This document shows positions 48,232 through 57,315 of a DNA stretch of 64,000 nt, piece by piece. How positions within the stretch are numbered: the stretch's first letter is position 1; every line of letters starts with the position of its first letter. Source of the stretch: Paracoccaceae bacterium (GTDB lineage: Bacteria; Pseudomonadota; Alphaproteobacteria; Rhodobacterales; Rhodobacteraceae); contig JAPPHA010000072.1 of NCBI GenBank assembly GCA_028874915.1, forward strand, positions 1-64,000, given 5' to 3'. A program made the translations under genes and the position numbers. The notes beneath the pieces were generated by a model, which did not search any database, had not been told where the DNA came from, and worked only from the letters and a program-made list of their open reading frames with translations.

Positions 48232-49023
48232 TCAGCGGCCTTTCCACACGGGGTCGCGTTTCTCGGCGAAGGCCCTGGCGCCCTCGTCGTGATCTTCGGA
48301 ACCGTAGAGGTGGTCGACGGTTCGAAGCTGGCGGCCGGTGATGCGATTCATGGCGTCCTGGAAGCGGCTGTTCTCGGCGTCGCGAACGATTTCCTTGATC
48401 GCCGCATAAACGAGTGGTGGGCCGGAAGCGAGCAGCCCGGCGAGTTCCGAAGTCTTTTCAGGGAGTGCCTCCGCCGGGTGGACTCGATTGACCAGCCCCC
48501 ATCGCAGGGCCTCTTCGGCATCAATCCACCGGCCGGTCAACAGCATTTCCATGGCGATGTGGTAGGGTATGCGCTTGGGCAGCTTGATCGTGGCGGCATC
48601 GGCAACGGTGCCGGAACGAATCTCCGGAAGCGCGAACCGGGCGTGGTCGGCAGCCAGGATGATGTCGGCGGAGAGCGCCAGTTCAAGTCCGCCACCGCAG
48701 CAGATCCCGTTTACGGAGGCGATCACGGGCTTGTTGAGGTCGCGGAGTTCCTGCAACCCGCCGAAACCGCCGACGCCGTAGTCGGCATCGACGGGGTCGC
48801 CGCCCGCAGCGGCCTTGAGATCCCAGCCGGCGCAGAAGAACCGGTCACCGGCGCCGGTGACGACGGCGACACGGAGTTCCGGATCGTCCCTGAAACCGGC
48901 GAAGACATCCCCCATGATCCTGCTGGTGGCCAAGTCGATGGCATTGGCCTTGGGTCGATCCAGGACCACTTCCAGGACATGGCCGTCCCGCCGGGTTCTG
49001 ACCGGGGAAGGGGTATCGTTCAT
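48232..49023 (-). CDS. enoyl-CoA hydratase/carnitinyl-CoA dehydratase-like protein
   Basis: A 263-residue crotonase-family enzyme, starting at ATG 49023, preceded by GAGGAGAGC. The CoA-binding region is RFFCAGWDLKAAAGG and the catalytic glutamates are present in GGGLELALSAD and LPEIRSGTVADAA; the following KLPKRIPYHIAMEML resembles CaiD (carnitinyl-CoA dehydratase). The C-terminus is FAEKRDPVWKGR. Its start overlaps the acyl-CoA synthetase stop by four bases (ATGA), so the two are translationally coupled. Confidence 0.88.
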   Translation of the reverse strand: MNDTPSPVRTRRDGHVLEVVLDRPKANAIDLATSRIMGDVFAGFRDDPELRVAVVTGAGDRFFCAGWDLKAAAGGDPVDADYGVGGFGGLQELRDLNKPVIASVNGICCGGGLELALSADIILAADHARFALPEIRSGTVADAATIKLPKRIPYHIAMEMLLTGRWIDAEEALRWGLVNRVHPAEALPEKTSELAGLLASGPPLVYAAIKEIVRDAENSRFQDAMNRITGRQLRTVDHLYGSEDHDEGARAFAEKRDPVWKGR

Positions 49024-51086
49024 TTCGCTCTCCTCGTGACCAATAGTGCGTCTGCCGCCACCGCCCGGTCGGGACAGCACAGAAGCGGGTTAACCTCGAG
49101 TTCCTCCAGATGCCGGTGAATGTGGACCGCAGTATCCTGAATCGCCAGGACGGCGCCGAGCACGGCTTCCATGTCGGCAGCGGGCCGGCCGCGCCAGCCG
49201 GTCAGTTCCCTGGTGATCCGAAGTCGGCCGATCGCGTCAGCGATGTCCTTCGCCGTCGACGGAATCAGCAGGGATTGGCGGTCCTCGAACAGTTCGGTCC
49301 GGATTCCACCGGCACCGACCGTAAGCACGTACCCGTGGGCCGGGTCACGGACGACGCCGACAAGCAATTCGGCGACGGCCCCGGTGATCATTTCTTCCAC
49401 CAGGTACCGGTTCGAACGCATTCCCGAAGCAGCACGAACAACCGCGTCGTCAGTGCCGAGATTCAGGACAACGCCTCCCACCTCGGTCTTGTGCGCTTTT
49501 CCGTCAGTCTTGAGAACGACCGGAAATCCGACTTCCGTCGCAGCTGTTCCAGCCTCCCGCTCGTTTTCGGCCAAACTGCCCCGGGGAACGGCGAGGCCAT
49601 GGCGTGCAAGGACAGCCTTGGCTTCGGACTCGGTCATCGATTCCAGGCGCCCAAAGCCGGGCGAGGCAGGATGAAGGAGCGGTGGCGGGGACCGGAAGTG
49701 AGTCCCTGCCGCGGCGGCGACTGCGTCGAGGGCTTCGTCGAGACCGTTCATAGGCACGACGCCACCATTTGCCAGGTCCGCCGCAATCGGCTCGGGCAAG
49801 AGTTCCGGAAGCGTTGAGACCATGGCCACCCGACCTCCCGTTTGTCGACGGGTTTCGAGCGCGGCGGCGATGGCGCAGTCCCAGTCTGCGGTCTTGCAGC
49901 GGTCGGTACGCGGAAAGTCGACGATGAGTAGGGTCATCGCCAGAGACGGATCGACGATCGCCGACCATGCCCGGGCCATCGCTTCTGCGTCCCGCCAGAC
50001 ATAGGTATGGTAGTCGAGCGGATTGGCGAGAGCGACGCGTGGGCCGAGGGCGTTGCGGAGTTCCCGTTTCTGCCGGTCGTTCAGTTCGGGAAAGACGATC
50101 CCTCGTGAGAACCCGCTGTCGGCGGCAAGGCTGGCTTCGCCGCCCGAACAACTCACCGTCGCAATCCGTTTCGACGGCAGGGGACCGGCGATATGCAGCA
50201 ATTTGAGCGTTTCGAGGAAGCCGGGCAGGGAGCGGCTTCTGGAAAAGCCGAGGCGTTCAATGAGTGCCCCGGCCCCGGCATCGCTCCCGGCGATTGATGC
50301 CGTGTGGGACAGGGTTCCCGCCCGGGCCTCGGATGACCGGCCTACTTTCAGCACAGTCACCGGCTTCTCCAGTGTCCTCGCCCGTTCGGCCAACCGTTCG
50401 AGGGCCGCCAGATTTCCGAAGCCCTCGACATGCATTCCAAGACCCGTGATCCGGTCGTCCTCGAGGACCGCAATGCCGATATCGGACATTCCGGTTTGGG
50501 CTTGATTGCCGACAGTGGCAATGAAGGCGATCGGCAGGGCCCGGCACTGCATGGTCACGTTGATCGCCATGTTCGATGACTGGGTCAGGATGGCAACACC
50601 GGAAGAAACAGCCTTGAGCCCGTGCTGGTCGGGCCAGAGCAATGCGCCGTCGAGGGCATTGATGAACCCGTAACAGTTGGGACCGAGGATCGGCATGGTC
50701 CCGGCGGCTTGTCGGAGATGGACCTCGAGCCCTGTAGACCCTGGCAATTCGGCTTCTGCCTCGCGAAAACCGGACGCAAAACAGACGGCCCCGCCCGCTC
50801 CGATGTTGGCGAGCTCCCGAACGATCTCGATGGTCGCATCCCGATTGACACCGATGAAGGCGGCATCGGGTGCCGATGGCAGTCGGCTGACGGATGTCAC
50901 GGCCGGGACGCCGGACAGCGTTTCCCGGGTCGGATGAACAGGCCAGATCTGGCCGGTGAATCCGAAGGCCCGGGATTGCGCGATCACCGAACGGCACCAG
51001 GGACCGCCGCCAATGACAGCGATCGAACGCGGACGGAGCAGCCGTTCGAGGGGATTCATCGGCATCGGATCCCGGGGGGAATCCAT
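49020..51086 (-). CDS. ADP-forming acyl-CoA synthetase (fused alpha-beta)
   Basis: A protein of about 688 residues that activates a carboxylic acid with CoA and ATP, giving ADP and phosphate. The N-terminal CoA-binding domain holds LLRPRSIAVIGGG and PVHPTRE. The next succinyl-CoA-ligase-like domain contains LGPNCYGFIN, and SHTASIAGSDA supplies the histidine that is phosphorylated in this family. The last 220 residues are an ATP-grasp domain (VLARHGLAVPRG, FPVVLKTDGKAHKTEVGGV, and ELEVNPLL near the end). The start is uncertain: ATGs at 51086, 51065 and 51059 are all possible. It is coupled to an enoyl-CoA hydratase and follows an acyl-CoA dehydrogenase, which suggests a pathway that activates, oxidises and hydrates one acid. 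Confidence 0.87.
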   Translation of the reverse strand: MDSPRDPMPMNPLERLLRPRSIAVIGGGPWCRSVIAQSRAFGFTGQIWPVHPTRETLSGVPAVTSVSRLPSAPDAAFIGVNRDATIEIVRELANIGAGGAVCFASGFREAEAELPGSTGLEVHLRQAAGTMPILGPNCYGFINALDGALLWPDQHGLKAVSSGVAILTQSSNMAINVTMQCRALPIAFIATVGNQAQTGMSDIGIAVLEDDRITGLGMHVEGFGNLAALERLAERARTLEKPVTVLKVGRSSEARAGTLSHTASIAGSDAGAGALIERLGFSRSRSLPGFLETLKLLHIAGPLPSKRIATVSCSGGEASLAADSGFSRGIVFPELNDRQKRELRNALGPRVALANPLDYHTYVWRDAEAMARAWSAIVDPSLAMTLLIVDFPRTDRCKTADWDCAIAAALETRRQTGGRVAMVSTLPELLPEPIAADLANGGVVPMNGLDEALDAVAAAAGTHFRSPPPLLHPASPGFGRLESMTESEAKAVLARHGLAVPRGSLAENEREAGTAATEVGFPVVLKTDGKAHKTEVGGVVLNLGTDDAVVRAASGMRSNRYLVEEMITGAVAELLVGVVRDPAHGYVLTVGAGGIRTELFEDRQSLLIPSTAKDIADAIGRLRITRELTGWRGRPAADMEAVLGAVLAIQDTAVHIHRHLEELEVNPLLCCPDRAVAADALLVTRRAK

Positions 51087-51203
51087 GGACCCGGCCCGAA
51101 ACCCGTGGCCGGATCGTTCGACGAGGCATGCGCAACGCGAACACACCAGCAGATCCGGATGACCAGAGTCACTCCGCTGCCGGGCCGCCGGGACCGGACG
51201 CCT

Positions 51204-52364
51204 TCAGGAGCCAAGCGGTCGGAGCAGTTCACGGCTGATAATGTGGCGCTGGATCTCGGAAGTCCCGTCCCAAATCCGCTCGACCCGGGCATCGCGCCAG
51301 AAGCGTTCCAACGGAAGATCCGACATCAGCCCCATGCCGCCATGGATCTGGAGTGCGGCATCGGTGACGAAGGCCAGCATTTCCGAGGCATAAAGCTTGG
51401 CGCTGGCGATTTCGCGGTTCGCCAACAGTCCCTGGTCGAGCCGGTCGGCGCTCGCCAGCGTCAGAAAGTCGGCGGCGTCGATGCGGGTCACCATGTCGGC
51501 GAGTTGGAACCCGACACCCTGAAACCGGCCAATCTTCTGGCCGAACTGTTCACGCTCGGCCGCATGGTTGACGGCAAGGTCGAACACCCGCCTTGCGCGG
51601 CCGACGCAGTTGGCAGCGACGGTGATCCGGGTCGCGTAGAGCCAGGTGTTCATGACCGCAAATCCGCCATCGACGGCACCGAGAACCTGCTCGTCAGCCA
51701 GGCGGCAGTCGTCAAACTCGAGGATCATGTTGCGGTAACCCCGGTGACTGACGGAGTCATAGCCGTCACGGATGGTGAAACCAGGCGTGCCTCGGTCGAC
51801 CAGAAAGGCGGTCAATGTCTTTTTCGCCCCGTCGGCATTCTCGTCAACGCCGGTTGCCATGAAGACTATGACAAAATCGGCATGGTCGGCGGCGGAAATG
51901 AAGTGCTTCGTCCCGTTGAGGACCCAGTCGCCGCCCTTCCGGACGGCCGTCGCCAGCATGCCACGGATGTCGGATCCGGCGCCCGGTTCCGTCATCGCCA
52001 GCGAATCCATCCGTTCGCCCCGGACGGCCGGCAACAGGTAGCGTTCGCGCTGGTCGCCGACACAGGCCATGAGGATGTTCTGTGGCCGGCCGAAGAAATG
52101 CGTCAATGCCATGGAACCACGTCCGAGTTCACGTTCCACAAGCGAGAACTCAAGATGATTCAGACCGGCACCGCCCACCTCTTCCGGGAAGTTGCAAGCA
52201 TAGAATCCAGCGTCGATGGTCTTTTTCTTGATTTCGGTGGCGACATCCGGCGGGACCACTCCGCTCCGTTCGACGTGCTGTTCATGGGGGTAAATTTCGT
52301 TTTCGACGAAACGCCTGACCGTCGAGACGATCATGTCCTGATGATCTGTAAGCCCGTACTGCAT
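51204..52364 (-). CDS. acyl-CoA dehydrogenase
   Basis: A 386-residue FAD enzyme of the acyl-CoA dehydrogenase family. Signatures present: AMTEPGAGSDI (first family signature, flavin binding), WVLNGTKHFIS, and QIHGGMGLMSDLPLERFWRDAR. At the position of the catalytic glutamate of medium-chain enzymes (YEGT motif) this protein has Asp: D366 in IWDGTSEIQR. The alternative catalytic position used by isovaleryl-CoA dehydrogenase (helix G) appears to carry a threonine (ATRITVAA), so D366 is the only visible candidate base. The gene is followed by an ADP-forming acyl-CoA synthetase and an enoyl-CoA hydratase in the same direction. The substrate is unknown. Confidence 0.9.
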   Translation of the reverse strand: MQYGLTDHQDMIVSTVRRFVENEIYPHEQHVERSGVVPPDVATEIKKKTIDAGFYACNFPEEVGGAGLNHLEFSLVERELGRGSMALTHFFGRPQNILMACVGDQRERYLLPAVRGERMDSLAMTEPGAGSDIRGMLATAVRKGGDWVLNGTKHFISAADHADFVIVFMATGVDENADGAKKTLTAFLVDRGTPGFTIRDGYDSVSHRGYRNMILEFDDCRLADEQVLGAVDGGFAVMNTWLYATRITVAANCVGRARRVFDLAVNHAAEREQFGQKIGRFQGVGFQLADMVTRIDAADFLTLASADRLDQGLLANREIASAKLYASEMLAFVTDAALQIHGGMGLMSDLPLERFWRDARVERIWDGTSEIQRHIISRELLRPLGS

Positions 52365-52622
52365 CCAATGCCTCGTTGACTTCGGGACGTGACTGTTGCC
52401 CGTAGCGGGCGAATCACGGCGTCACCGGTTTGCACGACGCGAGGGTTGCCGCAAGGGCCACGGAAAGTGAAGGGACGCCGGGCCAGTGGATGGAACGGGG
52501 TCCTGGGACGGGGGCGAAGCAGGATCAGGCGACGATGGAATTCAGGATGCAAGACCCCGCCCCGGTAAACCGGTGAATGAGCCTCGAGGTCCGAGGCGCC
52601 GCCCGAGTCCGTCGGGCAAGAC

Positions 52623-53660
52623 TTATGACGGTCGCGGTTCTCCGGTTGGCCGGTCCGGGCGGGCATGCATTCGCGAGCGGCGTTTGCGAGTCTCGGAAGT
52701 GGCGGCTTCGCTGCCGTCGTGGAAGGACCCGAACCAGACATCCCACGGCATTTCCGATGTGCCGTAGTTGCATTCGAAATAACGGTGATGGAGCTGGTGA
52801 AAGAAGTCGCCGAGTTCCACCTGTTTCCGGTCGCGGACGACGAGACCGTCAAAGCCGGAATGCGAAGCCGACGGGTTCAGCCCGTTTATGAATGCGTGAA
52901 ACAGGAAGTGAATCGGATGTGACGGGACAATCAGATGAATCCCGAAGGACATGAAGTAGATCAGGTGTTCGATCGGATGCATCGATATTCCCGACCAGGG
53001 CCCTACGTTGATGTTCCGGTGATGGAGCGAATGCGCGATGCGATAGAGGGGTGGCCAATGCAGAAAGCGATGGATCCAGTAGAAATAGAGCGATGACCAG
53101 ATCGGGACCAACAGGATCCAGATAACGAACCACAGGGGATTGTCGGAGAAGCCGACAAGCGGGACAAGTCCGTTCGCCGCCGCCCAGAAGTAGAAGGCCT
53201 CATACAGGGTCCAGACGGTAACGCCGCTCGCGAGAGACCAGAACATGTTGTCGAGAAGTTGGCTCCGGAACGTGAAGATGCCGTTGTCGCGGGCCAGTTG
53301 ACGGCGGTCGAACTTGAGGATCATCCCCTGCGTTTTGAATCCGTGGAAGTAGAGATGCAAGCTGTGAGCGACCAGGAACAGAAGAATCAGGTTCCGTACC
53401 CAGATCTGGAGGATCCAGCCAGCTGAGACCGTCTGCATCGTGGCCATGTCAGGCAGGAAAACGGCGTAGACGATGACGGCCAACAGGAACTCCAGCAGCA
53501 TCATGCTCAACGCCAGCCATGACGCGGCGAGCCATTGCAGGGCTTCTCGTGGCCGGGGCGGCCATGCGAAGAGCGGCGAGACCGGAATCGGCAGGTCCGG
53601 ATGATGGTTCCAGTCGCGACTGCTTCCTGCCGGGACGGCGGCGGGTGCTGTGGTCATCAT
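52623..53660 (-). CDS. sterol desaturase/fatty acid hydroxylase family protein
   Basis: A 345-residue membrane di-iron enzyme. I use the ATG at 53660, preceded by GGGAG at seven bases. About four to five hydrophobic helices surround histidine clusters HRFLH, HSLHHRN and HQLHHRYFECNYG, the metal-binding pattern of the fatty acid hydroxylase/sterol desaturase superfamily. Relatives act on sterols, carotenoids, alkylglycerols or fatty acids; this one is not assigned further. The C-terminal 30 residues are Arg-rich and hydrophilic. It stands between a class II aldolase and the acyl-CoA dehydrogenase gene, all leftward. Confidence 0.87.
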   Translation of the reverse strand: MMTTAPAAVPAGSSRDWNHHPDLPIPVSPLFAWPPRPREALQWLAASWLALSMMLLEFLLAVIVYAVFLPDMATMQTVSAGWILQIWVRNLILLFLVAHSLHLYFHGFKTQGMILKFDRRQLARDNGIFTFRSQLLDNMFWSLASGVTVWTLYEAFYFWAAANGLVPLVGFSDNPLWFVIWILLVPIWSSLYFYWIHRFLHWPPLYRIAHSLHHRNINVGPWSGISMHPIEHLIYFMSFGIHLIVPSHPIHFLFHAFINGLNPSASHSGFDGLVVRDRKQVELGDFFHQLHHRYFECNYGTSEMPWDVWFGSFHDGSEAATSETRKRRSRMHARPDRPTGEPRPS

Positions 53661-53740
53661 CTGTTCACTCCCTGGGCCCTGTCGGGCCAATTGATGGCCC
53701 GGTTCACAGCCTACGGTTTTTCATCGGTGAACCGGCAACG

Positions 53741-54523
53741 TCAGTTTGCGTAGTCTGATCCCTCCCGATCAAGGATGGACTTGATCTCCGAAAAATGCCG
53801 ATCGGCCTGTCCCGGATACCGGGCAATCTCGTCGGCGGTCCTTGCGGCAACGTCGTTGCCGAGGACGCGAAGTTCCCGCCCGGTCTGCAGGGCCATGATG
53901 TAGGTCATGGCTGCGCGTTCAAAGTAGTAAAGCCGGTTGAAGGTCTCGGCGACGGACTCTCCGATGACCAGGATTCCGTGGTTGCCCATCACCATCACGG
54001 AAGTTTTCGGATCGGCGAAAAGGGATGCACAGCGCGCGCCTTCCTCCTCGAACGCCAAGCCACCGTAGCTGTCATCGATCACCACGCGATCGTAAAACAT
54101 CGCGGAATTCTGATCGATCGGAGGGAGCCGGCTGTCCGCTAGGCTCGCGAGTACGGTCGCATAGGGTGTGTGGAGATGCATGGCGCAACGGGCGTGCGGG
54201 CAGATTCTGTGGAGAGAGGCATGTAGCCCCCATGCCGTCGGATCCGGCGCGTCCGGCTCGCCGAGTGTATCAGGATTGTGGGCGTCGAGAAGCAGCAGGT
54301 TTGACGCGCGGATGCGGGCAAAATGCGTCTGGTTCGGATTCATGAGGAACCGGGTTCCGTCCGGATTGACCGCCAGAGAAAAGTGATTGGCCACGCCCTC
54401 GTGCAAATTCAGGCGTTCGGACCAGCGAAACGCGGCCGCCAGGTCGACCCGTTCGCGCCAGAATTCAATGTTGGCCCCAAAAGGCACGGCAGGAGATGGG
54501 GCCGCTGCCTGCAATCGTCTCGC
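53741..54523 (-). CDS. class II aldolase/adducin-domain protein
   Basis: A 260-residue protein with the class II aldolase/adducin fold. I use the ATG at 54523, which has GGGGGAG eight bases upstream. Visible features are LNLHEGVANHFSLAV, where related enzymes bind phosphate or carboxylate, and the zinc ligands in AMHLHTPYAT, plus the later His in MGNHGILV. The catalytic acid of fuculose-phosphate aldolase is not obvious, so the activity may be different (for example decarboxylase-like). It lies 80 bases upstream of the fatty acid hydroxylase family gene on the same strand. Confidence 0.85.
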   Translation of the reverse strand, partial: ARRLQAAAPSPAVPFGANIEFWRERVDLAAAFRWSERLNLHEGVANHFSLAVNPDGTRFLMNPNQTHFARIRASNLLLLDAHNPDTLGEPDAPDPTAWGLHASLHRICPHARCAMHLHTPYATVLASLADSRLPPIDQNSAMFYDRVVIDDSYGGLAFEEEGARCASLFADPKTSVMVMGNHGILVIGESVAETFNRLYYFERAAMTYIMALQTGRELRVLGNDVAARTADEIARYPGQADRHFSEIKSILDREGSDYAN

Positions 54524-54607
54524 CATCTGTCGCACTCCCCCAACTTGATTCCCTTTACACGGCGGGATTCGCTCCCGGTCAATGGGAATCCTTTGGCTGG
54601 CGGCCGA

Positions 54608-55468
54608 TCAGGCCGACTGCATGCGGCCGAGAAGAAAGTCTGCGGCCTTCTGAGCCGCACCAGCGGCCTTGAAGATGACCTTGTGATCGGCTTTCAGGCG
54701 GTCCGCCCAGTCCCGGATGTAGGACGCCGAATTGCCGATGTCCGGCACCAGTCCGAGACTGGCACAGGCGAAGCACGAGCCGATTTCGGCGACCAACTCT
54801 TCGAAGGCGTAGTCGCGATCCGTATCGTCCCGGCTGAGCCTGGCCAGGCGCGACGGATTGCCGGTCCAGTGAATGAGTTCGTGCATCAGCACCGAATAAA
54901 ATCGTTCGACCGGGGAAAAGCTGTCGCGGTGTGGCATGACAATTCGGTCTGCGCTGACCAGATAGAAGGCATCCCTGGCGTTGCGCCGTTCGCTGATTGT
55001 CGCACCAGTCCGTCCGATCAACCTGTCGATTTCCTCCGACTTGGCATTGACCGATTGCGGCGAATCGGGGGCCAGGAACGGCTCCGGAAGATTGTCGATC
55101 TGGTCGGCATTGAAGACGCGGTAGTTGCGAAGCAACCTGTGCTCCTCTTCCTCGCCGTCGTCGTTCAGCCGAACCCGGTTCTCGTAATAGATGACCCCTG
55201 TCGAACGCTCGCCCCGGCGAACCTGACCGCCCACGTTGCGGGCCTGGCGGTAGGTGAACCAGCGGGACGACGTGAAACCGTTCTTCGCCGCGGACATCCA
55301 GAGAACGAGGACATTGATGCCCTGGTAGGAGTCGCCGGTCCAGCGGCGGGGGAGCGACATCGGGATGGTGTCCCGGTCCCATCCCGGCGACCAAGGGTGT
55401 CGACCCTTCTCCAGTTCCTCGACGATTTTCATGGTGATTTCCGAATAAGCGCTGGCTCGAGTTGTCAA
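54608..55468 (-). CDS. ArdC-type antirestriction/zincin-like protein
   Basis: A 286-residue protein matching the ArdC group. The N-terminal single-stranded-DNA-binding domain begins ITMKIVEELEKGRHPWSPGW, followed by YQGINVLVLW and the SSRWFTYRQARNVGGQVRRGER stretch. The C-terminal part is a zincin-like metallopeptidase domain with HELIHWTG and a downstream ELVAEIGS that supplies a third ligand. The start is a TTG at 55468 with GGGAGTGAG upstream. ArdC proteins are mostly carried by conjugative plasmids and protect incoming DNA from restriction; a chromosomal copy suggests past mobile DNA. An SOS-box-like sequence lies 49-63 bases upstream of the start. Confidence 0.88.
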   Translation of the reverse strand: MTTRASAYSEITMKIVEELEKGRHPWSPGWDRDTIPMSLPRRWTGDSYQGINVLVLWMSAAKNGFTSSRWFTYRQARNVGGQVRRGERSTGVIYYENRVRLNDDGEEEEHRLLRNYRVFNADQIDNLPEPFLAPDSPQSVNAKSEEIDRLIGRTGATISERRNARDAFYLVSADRIVMPHRDSFSPVERFYSVLMHELIHWTGNPSRLARLSRDDTDRDYAFEELVAEIGSCFACASLGLVPDIGNSASYIRDWADRLKADHKVIFKAAGAAQKAADFLLGRMQSA

Positions 55469-55965
55469 ATCTCACTCCCTGTCCGATAGAAAAGGGAGCC
55501 GGGCTAGCAAAAGTGAGAACAAAAGGGGAACCAAATTCGTTCCCAAGTCTGTGGAATCGCAATTTTAGAAAAGAATATGTTGCCATGACGCAACAGTCAT
55601 CATCACAGGCGTTGATTGCCAGCGATGACAGTCGGGTTCGAGTGCCGGCTCGAACTGAGGTCGACCTAGCCTGGTGGAACATTCGATCATCACGAATCCG
55701 GATCGGATGTCATGGATTGAATTGTCCTGGCGTCGAGACTGTGGGTCGACGGTAAGTGAGGACTCGGGTCCGCTCGGGACCCTGGAGTGTGGACCCGGCC
55801 GAGAGTTGTACCCTCATCGCTGGACATTCAACAAAATCAATTTCTGTCAGCTGAATAGAGGGCTCCGAGTGGGACTCAACATGAAACCGTCTGGGCGAGG
55901 CGCGTTACGGTTTGGTTTCGGACGGATCGATTTCCGGCAATTCAAGGGTGCGGCCGCCGCAGGCC
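55469..55965. other. intergenic region upstream of ardC-like gene
   Basis: About 500 bases between the methyltransferase gene and the ArdC gene. The part near ArdC (55500-55600) is AT-rich and contains the SOS-box-like sites; the rest holds no recognised gene. A plus-strand frame (55462..55755) has no motif and overlaps the ArdC promoter, so I do not call it. Confidence 0.5.
55517..55542 (-). promoter_or_regulatory. LexA (SOS) box-like repeats upstream of ardC-like gene
   Basis: On the plus strand GAAC (55517) - 7 bases - GAAC (55528) - 7 bases - GTTC (55539). Read toward ArdC the first pair is GTTC-N7-GTTC, the known LexA target of alphaproteobacteria, with a CCCCTTTT spacer similar to those sites. 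The third half-site is in inverted orientation at identical spacing. The pair lies 49-63 bases upstream of the TTG start. Confidence 0.6.
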
Positions 55966-56778
55966 TCAACGGGCACGCAGTACAAGGAACTCGTAACCAT
56001 AGAACTCCGAGTAAGAATGCCAAATGTCTATTTCCTTCTGGCACTGGCTTGCCAGTTCCTGTGCATCCGGCGCGTCGTGGTGACGTTTTCGGAACGCGGT
56101 CACGTTGTCCTGCAGCGGTCGATAATAGTCGTCCCACCATGCGGACGCAGGGAGCGGAAAGTGGCCAACCGTCTCGTAGCCGCACGCCTCGATGGTCTCC
56201 AGGAGTGTGGAGGTGTCGCGGATAGAGGGGTACTCCTGGTTCCAGAACGCTGCACATTCGTCGGGCGGATCGGGATTCCGCCAACACACTTCCGTCAGTG
56301 CGACGTGCCCGTTGCGTCGTAGCAACCGGTGCCAACCGAGAAGACCCGTTTCGACGCCCACGTTGTAGATGGCGCCTTCGCACCAGATCAGGTCGAAAGA
56401 ACCGTCGGCGAAGTCGAGTCTGCGCATGTCCGCCACGTGCGCTTCCAGCCGATCCGCGACGCCAAGTTCATGTGCCCTACGGTTCAGTGCTTCAATGAAC
56501 GGTGGGTGGTTGTCGATGGCGATGATGCACGCCGGCGAGCAGGCCGCCAAGACCAACGTCTGGGCGCCAGTCCCGCAGCCGATATCGAGCACGCGGGATT
56601 CCGGCCCGACATCCGGAACGAGTTCGAAGGCCCGACGCGTACTTGCTGCCGCCCCCGGTCCCTGCCTGGGCAGTCCGCTGAACAATTCGAAGAACAGAGC
56701 GTCGGCTCGATTCGGATTCATGTCCGGTTGTATCGCTGGTTTCCTGGCTGCAGCCGAAACGTTCAGTTCACGCGGCAT
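55966..56778 (-). CDS. class I SAM-dependent methyltransferase
   Basis: A methyltransferase of up to 270 residues. The AdoMet-binding motif I is VLDIGCGTGAQTLVLA, followed by IAIDNHPPFIEALN (motif with the acidic residue binding the ribose), then ADMRRLDFADGSFDLIWCEGAIYNV. The core begins at about residue 20 with ADALFFELFSGLPRQGPG, so the ATG at 56721 may be the true start. No substrate can be inferred; there is no obvious operon partner, and it is divergent from yjgN with about 540 bases between. Confidence 0.85.
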   Translation of the reverse strand: MPRELNVSAAARKPAIQPDMNPNRADALFFELFSGLPRQGPGAAASTRRAFELVPDVGPESRVLDIGCGTGAQTLVLAACSPACIIAIDNHPPFIEALNRRAHELGVADRLEAHVADMRRLDFADGSFDLIWCEGAIYNVGVETGLLGWHRLLRRNGHVALTEVCWRNPDPPDECAAFWNQEYPSIRDTSTLLETIEACGYETVGHFPLPASAWWDDYYRPLQDNVTAFRKRHHDAPDAQELASQCQKEIDIWHSYSEFYGYEFLVLRAR

Positions 56779-57315
56779 TGGGGCTCACGACCGCTTGGGT
56801 CGTTTATGGGGCATGCCGCTCCATGTCATGACACGTCGTTCAGTCCGGTCAAGGTTTGGGAGGATTCTCGAGCGGTGCGGGCTGACGATTGCGTTCGCTG
56901 AAACGCGAGGAATTCGTACCGCGTGACGACCTCAATGTCGACGGGCGTTTCCTTCCCGGACGAGACGGTCAGGTCTTTCGATCATGTTTCGCGGGCGCTT
57001 GGGACCGTCTGCGTTCCAAAGCCGGGAGTTGTTGGGCTGCGTCTGTCGATGGTCAAGGGAATCGCGCGCCTGGGTTGGGGTGATCGTCCGGCCCTCCGGT
57101 CGGCACCAAAGGGATGGTACGGCCGTGTCGGCGAAGCAATCCGCCGCGATGGGGACTGTCCGTTTACCGAGGGCAATCCAACACGTCATGGACGATGTGC
57201 GGAGTTGATGACAGATTGCGAGTCTCCGTGATGAGGGTGGCTGCGATTCCTCCTTTGAAACAGGACGGGTTCAGGCCGAACCTCTCGGAAACTGGCCTGC
57301 AGGAGTGAGCCGAAC
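56779..57315. other. divergent intergenic region
   Basis: About 540 bases between the leftward methyltransferase and the rightward yjgN gene. Short open frames here show no family resemblance. No repeat or terminator recognised. Confidence 0.5.

Noticed and set aside
50622-52379. 585-codon plus-strand open frame
   Set aside because: Antisense to acyl-CoA synthetase and acyl-CoA dehydrogenase genes; no recognisable domain.
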